Shown here in pieces: positions 33,394-44,120 of a stretch of DNA of 64,000 nt. The position numbers were made by a program, and so were the translations under genes. Position 1 is the stretch's first letter. Each line of letters opens with the position of its first letter. The stretch is from NCBI GenBank assembly GCA_004369085.1, contig ML210263.1:1-64000 (forward strand). Direction: 5' to 3'. The stretch comes from Coprinopsis marcescibilis (lineage: Eukaryota; Basidiomycota; Agaricomycetes; Agaricales; Psathyrellaceae). The notes below the pieces were generated by a model. The model had not been told where the DNA came from. It ran no database searches and worked only from the letters and a program-made list of their open reading frames with translations.

Positions 33394-34124
33394 TTAGAGC
33401 TTGGATCCACCAGTGGCTTCGAGGAGACGGGCCTCGGCTTCTTCAAAGTTGATCACATTCCAGATCGCAGTGAGGTACTAACCCAACCACATCAGCAACT
33501 ATCATCCACCGCACAAAACTTAAAAGCACTCACGTCAACCTTGACGTTCAGGTACTGCAGGTAAAACGCATGTTCCCAGATATCGACGCCGATGATGGGG
33601 ACGAGGCTCAAGAGAGGGTCCTGGTTGGGGGTGGTGGCGATTTCCAAACGCTTCGTCTGGGTGTTATAGCCAAGCCATCCCCAGCCGGAGCCCTGGATGC
33701 CCAAGGTAGCGGCGTTGAACTCTTTCTTGAGGGTGTCGAGGCTGCCGAAGGACTCTTCGATGGCTTTTTTGAGGGGGCCGTCTTGGAGGGTTCCACCGGT
33801 GCCTTTTTTGGCTGCGGCCGAGGGTGCGAGGTTCTTCCAGAAGAGGGAGTGGTTGATGTGGCCTGTGGGGGAAGGGGTTAGTTAATAGGTTGTTGGGGTG
33901 GACGGATATGAACTGGACTGACCTCCGCCGTTGAACTTGAGAGCGGCTTGGAGGGCGATGCGCTCCTTGGGGGTGGAGGCCTTGGCGTATGCAGCTTCGG
34001 CGGCGTTGAGGGCGTTGACGTAGGTCTGGTGGTGCTTTTGGTGGTGCAGAGTCATGATCTGCTGGCTGATGTAGGGCTCGAGAGCATCGTAGCCGTAGGG
34101 AAGGGGAGGCAGAGTGTTGGACAT
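33394..34124 (-). CDS. SOD2: manganese superoxide dismutase without mitochondrial presequence
   Basis: Converts superoxide to hydrogen peroxide and oxygen. The start at 34124 gives [20 protein letters not shown], directly the mature N-terminus of the Fe/Mn-SOD family. Metal ligands visible: His in [12 protein letters not shown], His in [11 protein letters not shown], and Asp and His in [25 protein letters not shown] carries the Mn-type Gln. Two introns: one after FNGGG (GTCAGT...CCACAG) and one after NVKVD (GTGAGT...GTTAG). The stop TAA is at 33394-33396 after ATGGSKL. Length is close to 200 residues, normal for the family. Absence of a targeting leader suggests a cytosolic enzyme, as described for other basidiomycete MnSODs. 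It shares an upstream region with the divergent DHTKD1-like gene. Confidence 0.95.
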
Positions 34125-34892
34125 TGCGTGTGGTTGTGGTAGGAGTAAGAAGAGATGGTGCTTATCGATCACGCTCGAATCTAGATTACATTATCCGTCT
34201 TGCGAAGACTTTATCATCACACGTGAATACGACGTGACTAACGCGAATGAGAGCGTTTGTACTGTAGCAATCTTCCTTGTCACAGAACTGGATCGTACTT
34301 CCCACTGTGTAATGTGTATTCTGCTCTGTGAGGTATTTGGATCCTAATAATGAGAGACGATGCTGGGATGACGAGTTCTCGAAGGATCGCGTGCGTGTGC
34401 ATGAGATAACGCTGCGAACCATGCATCGTCTCCCGCAGATCGCGCTTGATCTTCAATCCAAATATCCCTACACCATCCCACAATAACCCTCTACAAATCT
34501 ACTTGACCCATCTCCCAATCGCCCATTATCACCCATCTAAGCGCTCACCTGCTGGATGATGTCGGCATTGGCCCGCCGCCAACACCAAGATGCGCCCATT
34601 TCCCATTTGGGTCTATGACCTCACGTGCCGAGCTCCGCGGACGCGTTGAACAAAACTCGTCTCAGAGGGAAAGCTTGTTCCGCCCGACAGCGTTCTACTA
34701 GCCCCAGGACCCAGGTTTACATATACCCCCTTGATAAGAATGTCCCGCCCCCACCAAGTTCATACTCCGATCATTCCCCAGCCTTTTATTCTGCCCCCTT
34801 TCAAACGCCTGTCTGCCATCGTTGGACACGGATAAGGTGAGGGAAACTCAGGTTACGGGTTTCGTGTGCTCAGTATACAGCTATAGGCAGCC
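34125..34892. promoter_or_regulatory. divergent promoter region SOD2 / DHTKD1-like
   Basis: 768 bp between two divergent starts. CACGTG-type words (CACACGTGAATACGACGTGA near 34219) lie near the SOD2 side and TCACGTGCC near 34621 on the other side. No ORF of note. Both genes belong to mitochondrial or redox metabolism, but co-regulation is only inference. Confidence 0.45.
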
Positions 34893-37800
34893 ATGCATGT
34901 GCTCAAGCGGACGAGAACGGGGTTCATCGCGCAATGCCAGCGACAGCACCAGAAACCAGGCTCACTCGCCCTACGACCCTACCACGACGAATCGTTCGGC
35001 TACCGCAAGCCCCACGAATTCGTTTTCCCAGACTGCAAGTCCCCTTCCGCTACACAAACCATCTCCCAACTGACAGACAACACGCCGTGCTACCAGATAC
35101 GCCTGCACAGCTAGAGAACAGAGCGGCGAATGCGAATTTACTGCGCTATGTGGACAGCATGCGTGTGCATGGCCACCGCGCTGCTAGGATCGACCCGCTG
35201 GACCTTATACACCGCGAAGAGGTGGCGGCGCTTGATCCGAGCCGGTACGCACTGGCACTCGGTGCGAAGGAGCAGTACGATGTGGACGGCATCGTCTGGA
35301 CGCGTCCCGTCGGACAGGCCAGCGCAGGCCAGGATCTATGGACCCTCGAAGACATCGTCTCGCGACTGCGTGGCGTCTACGTCGGGCGCATCGGCTACGA
35401 GGTGCGTCTTAGAACCATTTCATTTCAACCCCCTAGTGCCGGCTTCTAATGCGCCTGCACAGTACATGCACTCGACAAGCAAGACCGAACGGCTGTGGTT
35501 CTCCCATCTGCTCGAATCGCAGTCGTTGCCTGGACGCGAGGATAGCACCCACGCCCTCGCGCCGATGACGGACGAGACGCGGAAGCGCATACACGAGCTC
35601 TTGGCGCGCAGCGAGGTGTTTGACAACTTTTTGCAGGCCAAGTTTCCGAACCTCAAGCGGGTGCGTTGCTTTCTCCTCAGCTTACTTTACCCGGCGATCC
35701 ATACTGACGTGGGGGCACTTTTAGTACGGCCTTGAAGGTGGGGAGTCCATGTTACCTGCGCTGGATGCGCTTTTCGGGTCTGCAGCCCTCAGCGGCGTGC
35801 GGCATGCTATCCTCGGTAGGTCTTTCTTCTCTAGAAAAGTACCCCCTACTGTGCATGGAACTGACCCATTAAACCTAATTACCAGCAATGCCACACAGAG
35901 GCCGCCTGAACCTCCTCACGGACCTCCTGCGTTACCCGCCCTCTGCGCTCTTCCACAAGATCAAAGGCGGCTCCGAGTTGCCAGAGGGCTATGGGGCGGA
36001 GGGCGATGTGCTCAGTCATCTCGGTGCGTTTGCTTGTTCTACGAACCGGATCATGATTTGACTGACGCGGGTGTTAGTGTCCTCGCCTGTCATCGAATAT
36101 GGAGACGGAAGGGGGATTAAGGTCTCTTTACAGCCTAATCCTTCGCATCTAGGTGCGTTTGCCATCTCCTTCTGCCTCCTTTTTACCCTTTTTCTGATGT
36201 TATTGTGTAATATGCTTAGAGGCCGCCAACCCCGTTGCGCTAGGCAAGACGCGCGCAAAGCAGTTTGCACTCCTCAAGGACTCGCCGGGGGATTGTAAGC
36301 TTGGAGACCGGGTGATGTGCGTGCAGCTGCATGGGGATGCAAGTTTTATTGGGCAGGGTGTTGTGATGGAGGGGCTTGGGATGAGTGAGTCTTTTGTTTC
36401 TGGGTGGGTATTAGGTGGGCTGATGGACCATATGATAGGCAACTTGCCGCATTTTACGAGTGGAGGGAGTGTGCATTTGGTTGTCGAGTGAGTGGGGGTT
36501 TCGGATATACCTGTGGTTTTCTGGCCATTTGCTGATCGTTTGTTTTGCAGTAACAAGTGGGTTTACGAGTCTATTTCTTGGGCTCGCTTACCATGAAGTT
36601 GTGCTGATGGTGTGCGTAGTATTGGGTATACCACCCCTGCGTCGGGTGCGCGTTCGAGCATGTATTGCTCGGATGTGGGTAAGATGATCAATGCACCTGT
36701 TTTGCATGTTAATGGGGATCATCCTGAAGGTTAGTTTGATTGACATCTTGTTTGTTCGTTTTCTTTTGGCTAATACTGTACTTCATAGATGTCGCGAGGG
36801 CTATGGAAGTAGCGTTTAGGTATCGGGATTACTTTAGGAAGGTCAGGACTCTGTGATCACATTCCAAGTGCGATCCGGTGCTGATGTATTGCGCTTGTTT
36901 AGGACATTATTGTGGATTTGCTGGTCTATCGTCGTTGGGGGTGAGTTTTCTTGCGCTGCTACTCGCGCTATCGTGTATGAAAACTGATGGGTGGTACTTG
37001 GGTAGACATAACGAGTTGGATTTGCCGGGGATTACGAGTCCACTTATGTATGAGAAGATTGCTGTGCGGAAGAGCGTGCCGCAGTTGTACGAGGAGAAGC
37101 TGTTGGTGCGTACATGTCCTCTCCTTATTTCCCATCCAAGCCACCACATGCTAATCGTCTTAATTTGCATGTAGACCGAAGGCGTCCTCACGCCTGCTGA
37201 TATCGCCCAAGTACGGGGAGACTACAAAGCGCACCTTGAAGCTGAGCTCGCCAAAGTGAATGTGGCGGCTGGCGGAGGCACGTTTACGCCGTGGTACCCC
37301 GAGGTACTAGGTGGCGCGTGGAAGGATGCTGGGATCGTGTGGCCGACGAGTGGCGAGGCTGTGCATTGTCCTGATACGGGCGTTGAGCGGGAGGTGCTCG
37401 AGAAGGTGGGAAGGGCGAGTGTTTGTGTGCCTGATGGGTTTGTGAGTTGGTTTTACTGTTGGGATGGGATGGGATGCTGAGCGCGTTTGTAGGAAATCCA
37501 CCCGAAATTGCATCGACATGTGAAGAATAGGTTGCAGAGCATTGAGAAGGGTGCGGGGATCGATTGGGCTACTGCCGAGGTTCGTTTCCCTCCCGTTTCC
37601 TTCCGCAGCTAAGGTTGATCGATGTTATGGGGTGTTGTGCTAGGCAATGGCACTTGGGACGCTCATGTTGGAGGGTAATGATGTGAGGATTTCGGGACAG
37701 GATGTGGGGAGGGGAACGTTTAGTCATCGGCATGCGATGCTTGTGAACCAGAAGACGGAGGGTGTGATTGTGCCGTTGAATGATGAGCTTGGGGCGGATG

Positions 37801-39013
37801 GGAAACTGGAGCTTGCGAATAGTGCGTTTTTGGTTTTTTGTTTGTGGGTGGTGCAGGGCTGATGGGTTGTGTTGGGGTAGGTTCGTTGAGCGAGATGGGT
37901 GTCCTTGGGGTATGTTTTGGTTTTGCGAGAGGGATGTGAGGTGCTGATTGGTCTTTTCAGTTTGAGTATGGTGTCAGTTGGGAACGTCCTTCGTTGCTTC
38001 CCATTTGGGAGGCCCAGGTCTGTGTCCAACCCGCCTACCCATTGTCAACTGTTGCTGATATTATCTCTTGGGTGTAGTTTGGGGATTTCTTCAATGGGGC
38101 GCAGATCATCATTGATACATACATTTCCTCTGCTGAAAGTACGCGTTCCCCTCTTACCTTTTCTCTCTTCAGTCCGCTGAGCGAATTCTCCGCAGCCAAG
38201 TGGTTAAGACAAAGTGGACTTGTGATGATGCTCCCACATGGACTGGACGGGGCCGGTCCTGAGCATTCTTCATCCCGGATCGAGCGGATGCTGCAGCTTA
38301 CCAATGATCGGTATACGCTCCAAGAGGCACAGGAGGAAGGGGCGGAGGGTGGGGTGAACATGCATGTTGTGTATCCCACCACGCCTGCGCAGTATTTCCA
38401 TCTGTTGAGGAGGCAGATGAGGAGGAACTATAGGAAGCCGCTTGTCATTGCCGGACCCAAGGGGCTTCTTCGGCTTTCGGTGAGTGATTTCACGTTGTGT
38501 GGGACGGGTGGATGGGTGCTGATGGTAGTGATTTATGACTGGGAATAGGCCGCGTCGTCGAGTCTGAGCGAGTTTGAGCCGGGGACGCAGTTCCAACCTG
38601 TCCTTGACGATCCGGCCGTGCGGGATAAAGCGGGTGTGAAGCGGGTGTTGCTCGTCAGCGGCAAGATCTACTACGAGCTGGTGAAGGAGCGTCAGGCGCG
38701 TGGGCTATCGGCGGATGAGGTGGTGATTGTGCGTGTGGAAGAGCTGGCGCCGTTTCCGTTTGGGCGGGTGTTGGAGGTGTTGGGTGGGTATCAAGGCGGG
38801 GTGGATGTTGTGTGGGTGCAGGAGGAGGGGAGAAATCAGGGGGGGTATGGGCATGTTAAGGATAGGGTTGGGGATGTGTTGGGGTGTTTGGGGTGGGGTG
38901 GTGGGGTGAGGTACTGGGGGAGGAGGGAGAGTGCGGTTCCGGCGCCTGGGATTGGGAGGTTGTATCAGGAGCAGCAGAGGGAGGTTTTGGAGGGTGCGTT
39001 TAGGGGTCTGTAG
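34893..39013 (+). CDS. DHTKD1: 2-oxoadipate/2-oxoglutarate dehydrogenase E1-like protein (DHTKD1 type)
   Basis: Thiamine-diphosphate E1 that decarboxylates a 2-oxo acid, probably 2-oxoadipate of lysine breakdown, in mitochondria. The start at 34893 gives [20 protein letters not shown], a basic, acid-free leader fitting a presequence. Exons 34893-35034 and 35097-35401 are joined by a GC-AG intron to give [20 protein letters not shown]. Then follow [119 protein letters not shown] and [29 protein letters not shown] after the MPHRGRLN motif resembles DHTKD1 more than the classical OGDH E1. About twenty short introns. The stop TAG is at 39011-39013. A complete, intact gene. Confidence 0.92.
35035..35096 (+). 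other. GC-AG intron in the DHTKD1-like gene
   Basis: The donor is GCAAGT instead of GT. A CTGAC branch-like word sits near 35070, and the acceptor is ACCAG. Joining 35034 to 35097 yields [11 protein letters not shown], as expected for the family; no GT donor gives this frame. Confidence 0.85.
38881..38906 (+). other. potential four-tetrad G-quadruplex in the coding strand
   Basis: Four GGGG runs at 38881-38884, 38890-38893, 38895-38898 and 38903-38906, with loops of 5, 1 and 4 bases, in the last coding exon of the DHTKD1-like gene. Confidence 0.6.
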
Positions 39014-39171
39014 AGTTGTGTTGTTGTGTTGTTGGTTTGGGCAATTGGATTTATTTGTGTTTTGGTCGGTATTGGTTTGGTGATATTCTGGACTGGGTCG
39101 GGTTTGAACGTTGAAAGTTGATACTCGGTGGGGTGCCGGGGAATCAGCCGGCGGGTGCTGGGATGAGGGAA

Positions 39172-39286
39172 GGCGCTATAGCCAAGTGGTTACGGCGACA
39201 GATTAGAATTTGGGTTTCGCTTTGTGTGTTGCGTTTATATCATCTGTTCCTCTTTGAGGGCGCAGGTTCGAGTCCTGCTGGCGTCG
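39172..39286 (+). tRNA. tRNA-Ser (anticodon AGA) with a 33-nt intron
   Basis: The acceptor stem GGCGCTA pairs with TGGCGTC (39279-39285) in all seven positions, allowing two G-U pairs; the discriminator is G39286. The D stem is GCC/GGC with loop AAGTGGTTAC. The anticodon stem ACAGA (39198-39202) pairs with TCTGT (39243-39247), and the loop is TT-AGA-A...A. The intron 39209-39241 sits after position 37, the standard place. A long variable arm (CCTC TTT GAGG) marks a class II tRNA, and the T arm GCAGGTTCGAGTCCTGC is typical of tRNA-Ser. The B box GGTTCGAGTCC is at 39265-39275. Transcribed by RNA polymerase III; the intron would be removed by the tRNA splicing endonuclease. CCA is not encoded. 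Confidence 0.96.
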
Positions 39287-39299
39287 ATATGTTATGGTC

Positions 39300-39303
39300 T
39301 TTT
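39300..39303 (+). terminator. Pol III terminator of tRNA-Ser
   Basis: TTTT run 14 bases after the tRNA 3' end, the usual RNA polymerase III stop. Confidence 0.7.
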
Positions 39304-40269
39304 GCAAATCTGTTTAGGCTTTTTACTTTTTCTAAGTATGTGTGTGATCACTGCCAACTGTCCACTGTTTGAGTGCTAGAATCCTGTTGACTCCTGATTG
39401 TGCTCGCATTGGGGCTGTGGCCCTTGCAGCCCTCATTTGTACAAGACATTGAAAAGGTGACCATGTACCTAATGGCGGTGAGAAGCTGCCCATGCTCTCT
39501 AGGCTAGCGCGTTTTTACGAGTGCACGATGACACATGATTCACGCCGCATCACGCGTCCATCGTGAACTTTTGATGGGTGGACAGAAGAAGCGTTGTCGA
39601 CGGGTTGGCTGGGTTCCTTTTCAAGGGACCAAGATGTTCCTCCCGCCTCCTGCGTTCTGGGCTCTGAGTCAAAGCAAGGCACGTCTACAGCCAGCCATGG
39701 ATATGTATAATTAGAGTTGGCTTCGAGCTGTGAATGATTACTATTGGAAGCTTTTGCGAAATCTTGAGCCGTCTTGAGCGCTTAAATGTGTCACTTGACT
39801 TGGGGATTCATTCGGCTGGCCTCGTGAGTTCTGAATGACTGTTCTTGATGAAGAGTTCAGTGTGGACCTGCTGTGAGGTGGTGGGCCGACGCATGAGCTT
39901 GCGACAGTGTGTTGATAAGGATTAGGATGGTTACTGCTATAAAAAGAATGCTACTCGGTAGACGTTTCTCACAAGACTTGATTAAACTTGTCGCCAACTC
40001 GTTTTGTCGAGTAATATGGGCTATTTTGAGAGAACATTGCTTCGGAGAGTACATCGGACATTGGAGAGAGTGTCGGAGTCGAACGAGTTGACTTGCGGTG
40101 CTTGAGTGCCACCATCAAGGTTGGGGAGCTGCTGCCTTACCCATCGTCTTTTACTTTTAAAACTTTTTGTTCAAAGTGGTCGTCGTATGGTAGTGAGGTA
40201 TATTTCTAACGCGATCTATGCCTTTCAGCTGCGAAGAAGAAAAAGTCGGGTAGAGTAGCCAGTCGAAGG
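39304..40269. other. intergenic, no gene seen
   Basis: About 1 kb between tRNA-Ser and the F-box fragment. No coding signal recognised. Confidence 0.5.
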
Positions 40270-40760
40270 CCTTGGGGAGAGTCCGAGCTCAAGCAAGTTG
40301 ACGCAGAGATCCTTGCCTACCTGGAGAAGATCCGGTAGCTGCGAACCAGACGAAATACACATATGTACCGCCATAGTCAGCTTCTAACCGAACTCCTTGA
40401 AAAGATTTCTTTCACTTGTGAGGAACACCTGGACTTGGCCTCCGACACGGACGTAATCGAAGAGTCAAGTTCTCTCAAGCTTGCCGCCAATGGCGATCGA
40501 TCGCTATCGAATATGCCCGACCTTTGGACCCACATCACCAATACTTCCCCTTGGGCAGAGACTATGCTAAAACGATAACGATCCAAACATCTCCCCATAA
40601 CCCTCGAGCTGTTCGATAATCATGACCTAACTAGCAGCTTGTTAGAAAAGCAGATTGGAAGTCATGAAATTGGTTTTAATTCCCTCAACTGATGGGTTTC
40701 CTCCGATTCCGAATTCGAAGAAAGTCAAGAAAGTAATCGAGTCTATGTGTAAGTATTAGA
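40270..40760 (+). pseudogene. F-box pseudogene fragment, sister of 27136-28870
   Basis: Translates in pieces as QVDAEILAYLEKIR, then an in-frame TAG (40336-40338) where the sister copy has a Gln codon, then LRTRRNTHMYRHSQLLTELL and EKISFTCEEHLDLA. The segment matching the sister's SHVCRQWRAIAIECP is frameshifted. PDLWTHITNTSPWAETMLKR follows, then TAA, then more homologous DNA in another frame (HLPITLELFDNHD). Only the N-terminal quarter of the gene is present. It retains the base that the sister copy has lost after CCC, which helps define that lesion. Confidence 0.8.
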
Positions 40761-41051
40761 AGCGGACAATTTATATCCATGTATGCTCCGTCACGCCAAG
40801 CTGGAAACAAATCATGAAGTGTTCTTGCAATAACTATGTACGTAACCTGGTTAGTACTATTAGTCTTAGTATTATTAATAGTACTACTTGGTACGTCGTT
40901 TATGCAGCATCAATTTAAGGACCTTGAATCGGAACCTTCTCACGGGGATGGTTAGTTGAATTCTTCACGTTCGTTGATTCACGAACCTTGTACTCAAACA
41001 TCGGCGCATTCAGGTAACATCCGTCCCACACAAAAGAGGCTTCATGCAAAC
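40761..41051. other. upstream region of the F-box gene at 41052
   Basis: Part of this (about 40970-41050) is repeated, diverged, at 43850-43925 in front of the truncated 5' copy, so the duplication includes promoter sequence. Confidence 0.5.
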
Positions 41052-43036
41052 ATGCAAATAAGGTGTGTACAAGCATTACGAGACCCAAATTATATCTAAC
41101 TATTGGGAGTAATTGCAGACAGTCAGCGGAGCAAGTTACGCAAATTGATGCTCAGATTGTTGAGCTGGAACAACTCGTTCGTGGGCTCAAACCCACGAAA
41201 TATCAACCTTCAGTGGCGTCTCAGCTATCATCCGGAAATGGTATTGGGAAGCATGGCTTCGACAAGTCACACATTCAGGTTTATCACCAAGATGGCCATG
41301 TTCAAACCCGACAACGTTCACGACTCGCTCGGATTATTGAGCTGGAAGATCTCATTCGGGGGCTCAAATCCAAGAGAAATCAGCTTTCAGCGACGCATCA
41401 GCTACCACCGGAGCTCCTAAGCCGAATCTTCGTCTTCTACAAGCCAGATTTCCAGACCCCTCCTTTAGGTGCTCCAAGGTAGTACAAGATCTCGCACGTC
41501 TCACAATACTGGAGGGATGTTGCGCTTGACTGCCCACAAATATGGTCGACAATCCAGTTCATGTCCAAATCATCTCCGTGGACACGACGAATGTTGGAGC
41601 TTTCAAGGCGGGTGCCTCTCGATGTGAGCGTTTGGGGCCAAACCTTTTCGTCGTCTACAGAGGATGGAATTCTCCTTCTCCGCTGCTTAAACGACCACGC
41701 ATTCCGTTTTAACACGCTGTTCATCAAGGGCATCTCGGGCGATATCAAAAAATGGGTATCACGACTGACTACGGCAGCTCCCCTCCTCACGGCCCTACAC
41801 ATCATAAATATGAGCTCCAACATTGGAGCTCTTTTTCCGGCTTGGATTTTTGCCCGAAGCACTCCGCAACTGCGGAAGCTCCAGCTGAACGGGTGCATTC
41901 CAGATTGGTCCTCAACCATTTTTTCCAAAGGTTCCCGGATGACATCCCTGAGGGTGGTGTACACCCTTAAGTGGGCTCCTGGGCAAAACCGGCCACCAGC
42001 TCTTAAAGCTGTCTTGCAAGCCTTGGGAAACATGCCACAGCTCCTCTATTTGGAACTGGGTATGAACCTAGCGGGATCTTCTTCAGCAAACCGGCGGCCA
42101 TCCGTTCGTCTGCCAGCCCTTCAAACTCTCAAACTCACGGGGGAAATAAAGGTTTGCTCCGCCATTCTCAGCAGGTTGCAACTTCCGACTTTCGCCAATA
42201 TCGTGCTGTCCATGTCGCTCAAACCCGTCAGCAATCACTGGTACCTGTCTGCCGCGACCGATCTGGCAATGTCCTGTGTGTCTTCATGGCTCTCCAACCC
42301 CCTTGCCAATCCGAACAACACCAACACCGAGCCGCATTACATTCAGTCCCTAAGGGTGCATGCGCAAAAACCGCACCCAACCACGACTCCCGAGACCTTC
42401 AAGTTCGAAGCTTGGCTCACGCACGTCTCATTGCCACCACCCACTCGCCATTCTCAGCCCAGCCCTAATTTATCCATTGAGCTGACGAACATCAAAAACA
42501 CCAAGGGATTCGAAATCTTCAGGGAGCATTTCCTACCAGCACTCCCGTTGGAAAAACTAAAATGTTTGGACATGCACTACAACTTTGGATCCATCCTTCG
42601 TCTCAACCCATTTGCAAGCTTTCCCATCGAGGAGCTGTACATCCACGGGCTCGCTGGTCTCGACTGCCTGTCGCAATGCCTGGGTAGCGACCCAGGATTC
42701 CCAAATAATCCTCGCCATCCGCCCTCTACCGGACCGACTTCCGTTACCTATTTTTGCGCCCTTCGAACACTTTGTGTGGTCGACATGGGTATCACAGTAT
42801 TTGATTCGGACTCCCCTGACTGCTGTGTGGACTTTGGTGACGTGCTCAAGTTGCGGCGCAGCCTGGGTTATGGCTTGAAGTCAATCAAGCTGATCGATCG
42901 ACGCAATTTGCCGGCGAGTGTGGTGGAAAGTTGGAGAGACTTGAAGGTTGCGGATGAAGTCCATTGGGATGGGGTAAGAGAGCTTTGGCACGACGAAATA
43001 CTTACGTGGGAGTGGGTCGAAGAAGATTATTTATGA
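41052..43036 (+). pseudogene. F-box/LRR-like gene with a single in-frame stop inside the F-box
   Basis: Exon 1 is 41052-41062 (MQI plus two bases), intron 41063-41118 (GTGTGT...TTGCAG), then one frame to TGA... TTATGA at 43036. The spliced start reads MQIRQSAEQVTQIDAQIVEL. The F-box begins HQLPPELLSRIFVFYKPDF and continues after a single TAG (41480-41482) as YKISHVSQYWRDVALDCPQI, in the same frame. The family has Trp at that place (FRWFKLSHVSRHW at 12-13.8 kb), so TGG probably became TAG. The remaining 500 codons are open and LRR-like (LLYLELGMNLAG, LPALQTLKLTGEI), suggesting a recent event, an error in the sequence, or use of the downstream ATG at 41561. The N-terminal linker is internally duplicated with a 177-bp offset. 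Confidence 0.8.
41120..41420 (+). repeat. in-frame tandem duplication (177-bp offset) in the F-box gene N-terminus
   Basis: ATTGTTGAGCTGG starting at 41156 recurs as ATTATTGAGCTGG at 41333, exactly 177 bp (59 codons) further. The proteins read IVELEQLVRGLKPTKYQPS and IIELEDLIRGLKSKRNQLS. Only the second copy leads into a real F-box. Confidence 0.85.
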
Positions 43037-43829
43037 AGGCCGTCAAGGTGCTTAGTCTAGATATAAACGCCAGTAAATGTCCCAATTACCGCTAAACAAC
43101 GTGTTGCGAACTGCTGAGGTGTTACTTGTGGTTGCCTCAACTGGTTTGAGAATGCAGCCAATTTGAGGTAAATCGACATTGAACGTAAGGAGCAGCCGAG
43201 AACCTCTAGAGGCCAATCTGCATTTATGTAGTGCGTGGGACAACCACGAGTCTGGCCCTTGTCGGCGTTTCCTCTGACGTTACAGAGTAATCTTTGAGAA
43301 CCGCGACACATGAAGTGCACCCTATCAGAGTGGAGCGTCACGGCGGCTCCATGGGTGCTGCGCTGAACCACTGGTGAGGAACGGAAAATTTGAATAAACT
43401 ACTAGACACGCAGATGTAAAGAAAACCTCGGTCTTTGCAACCAGCTAGTCCGAACACCCGAATGGGCGACAGTTTTTCCGATGCCCCGAAACGGCGCCGA
43501 TGACAGAAAAGCCATTACTAGGCTGACACAAATGGGTGAAAGACCCCAGGGCGTCCTAATAATGAGTAGCTACATTCCCGCTGAGAATCCCAGACTAAGA
43601 TACTAACCTGACAGGAACATGAGGATGGCGATGTCCCGGTCGATTGTGCAGAGATACGCCGTTTCTCCAAGAAACGGCGAGCGGTCGGTTATCCTTTGAA
43701 GACGCTCGTGTTCATTAAATGCGAGAGGCTTGATGAGCGTCCAAAATCCTAATTCAGAGGACTCGTGAGCGTTATTACAACGGAATACGCGTAGGAAGGA
43801 GAGTCTGAAGGGCTCTCGGACTGTCGATT
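43037..43829. other. intergenic, no gene seen
   Basis: Region after the F-box gene; ORFs are short and unrecognised. Confidence 0.5.
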
Positions 43830-44120
43830 AATCAAATTGATATTGATTCACGTTGGATTCACGGACCTCCCAGGCATCGTCGCATTTTGGCAACACCTAA
43901 AGATATAAGATGCTTCACGCAGACATGTAAATTAGAAATGTACAAGCTTTACAAGACCCCAAATATCGGGAGCAATCGCAGACAATCAACCAAGTTACAG
44001 TTCCAGGAGCAAGTTACGCAAATCGGTGCTCAGATTTTCAAGCTGGAAGAACTCATTCGGGGGCCCCAACTCAGGATAAATCAACCCTTCGATGACATCT
44101 CAGTTATCATTGCTGTGTAG
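43830..44120 (+). pseudogene. duplicated promoter and 5' end of the F-box gene at 41052 (truncated)
   Basis: DNA from about 43850 parallels 40970 onward. GATTCACG is shared, GCAAACATGCAAATAAGG becomes GCAGACATGTAAATTAGA, and GAGCAAGTTACGCAAAT is identical. The predicted start codon is followed at once by TAA (CAA in the gene), and the GTGTGT donor is lost. The peptide EQVTQIGAQIFKLEELIRG matches the linker, and homology ends near DDISVI before the F-box. Dead fragment. Confidence 0.85.

Noticed and set aside
38196..38215. Word CCAAGTGGTTAAGAC, like the D arm of tRNA-Ser/Leu
   Set aside because: It is the start of a DHTKD1 exon (KWLRQSGL) right after an AG acceptor; no T arm or acceptor stem follows.
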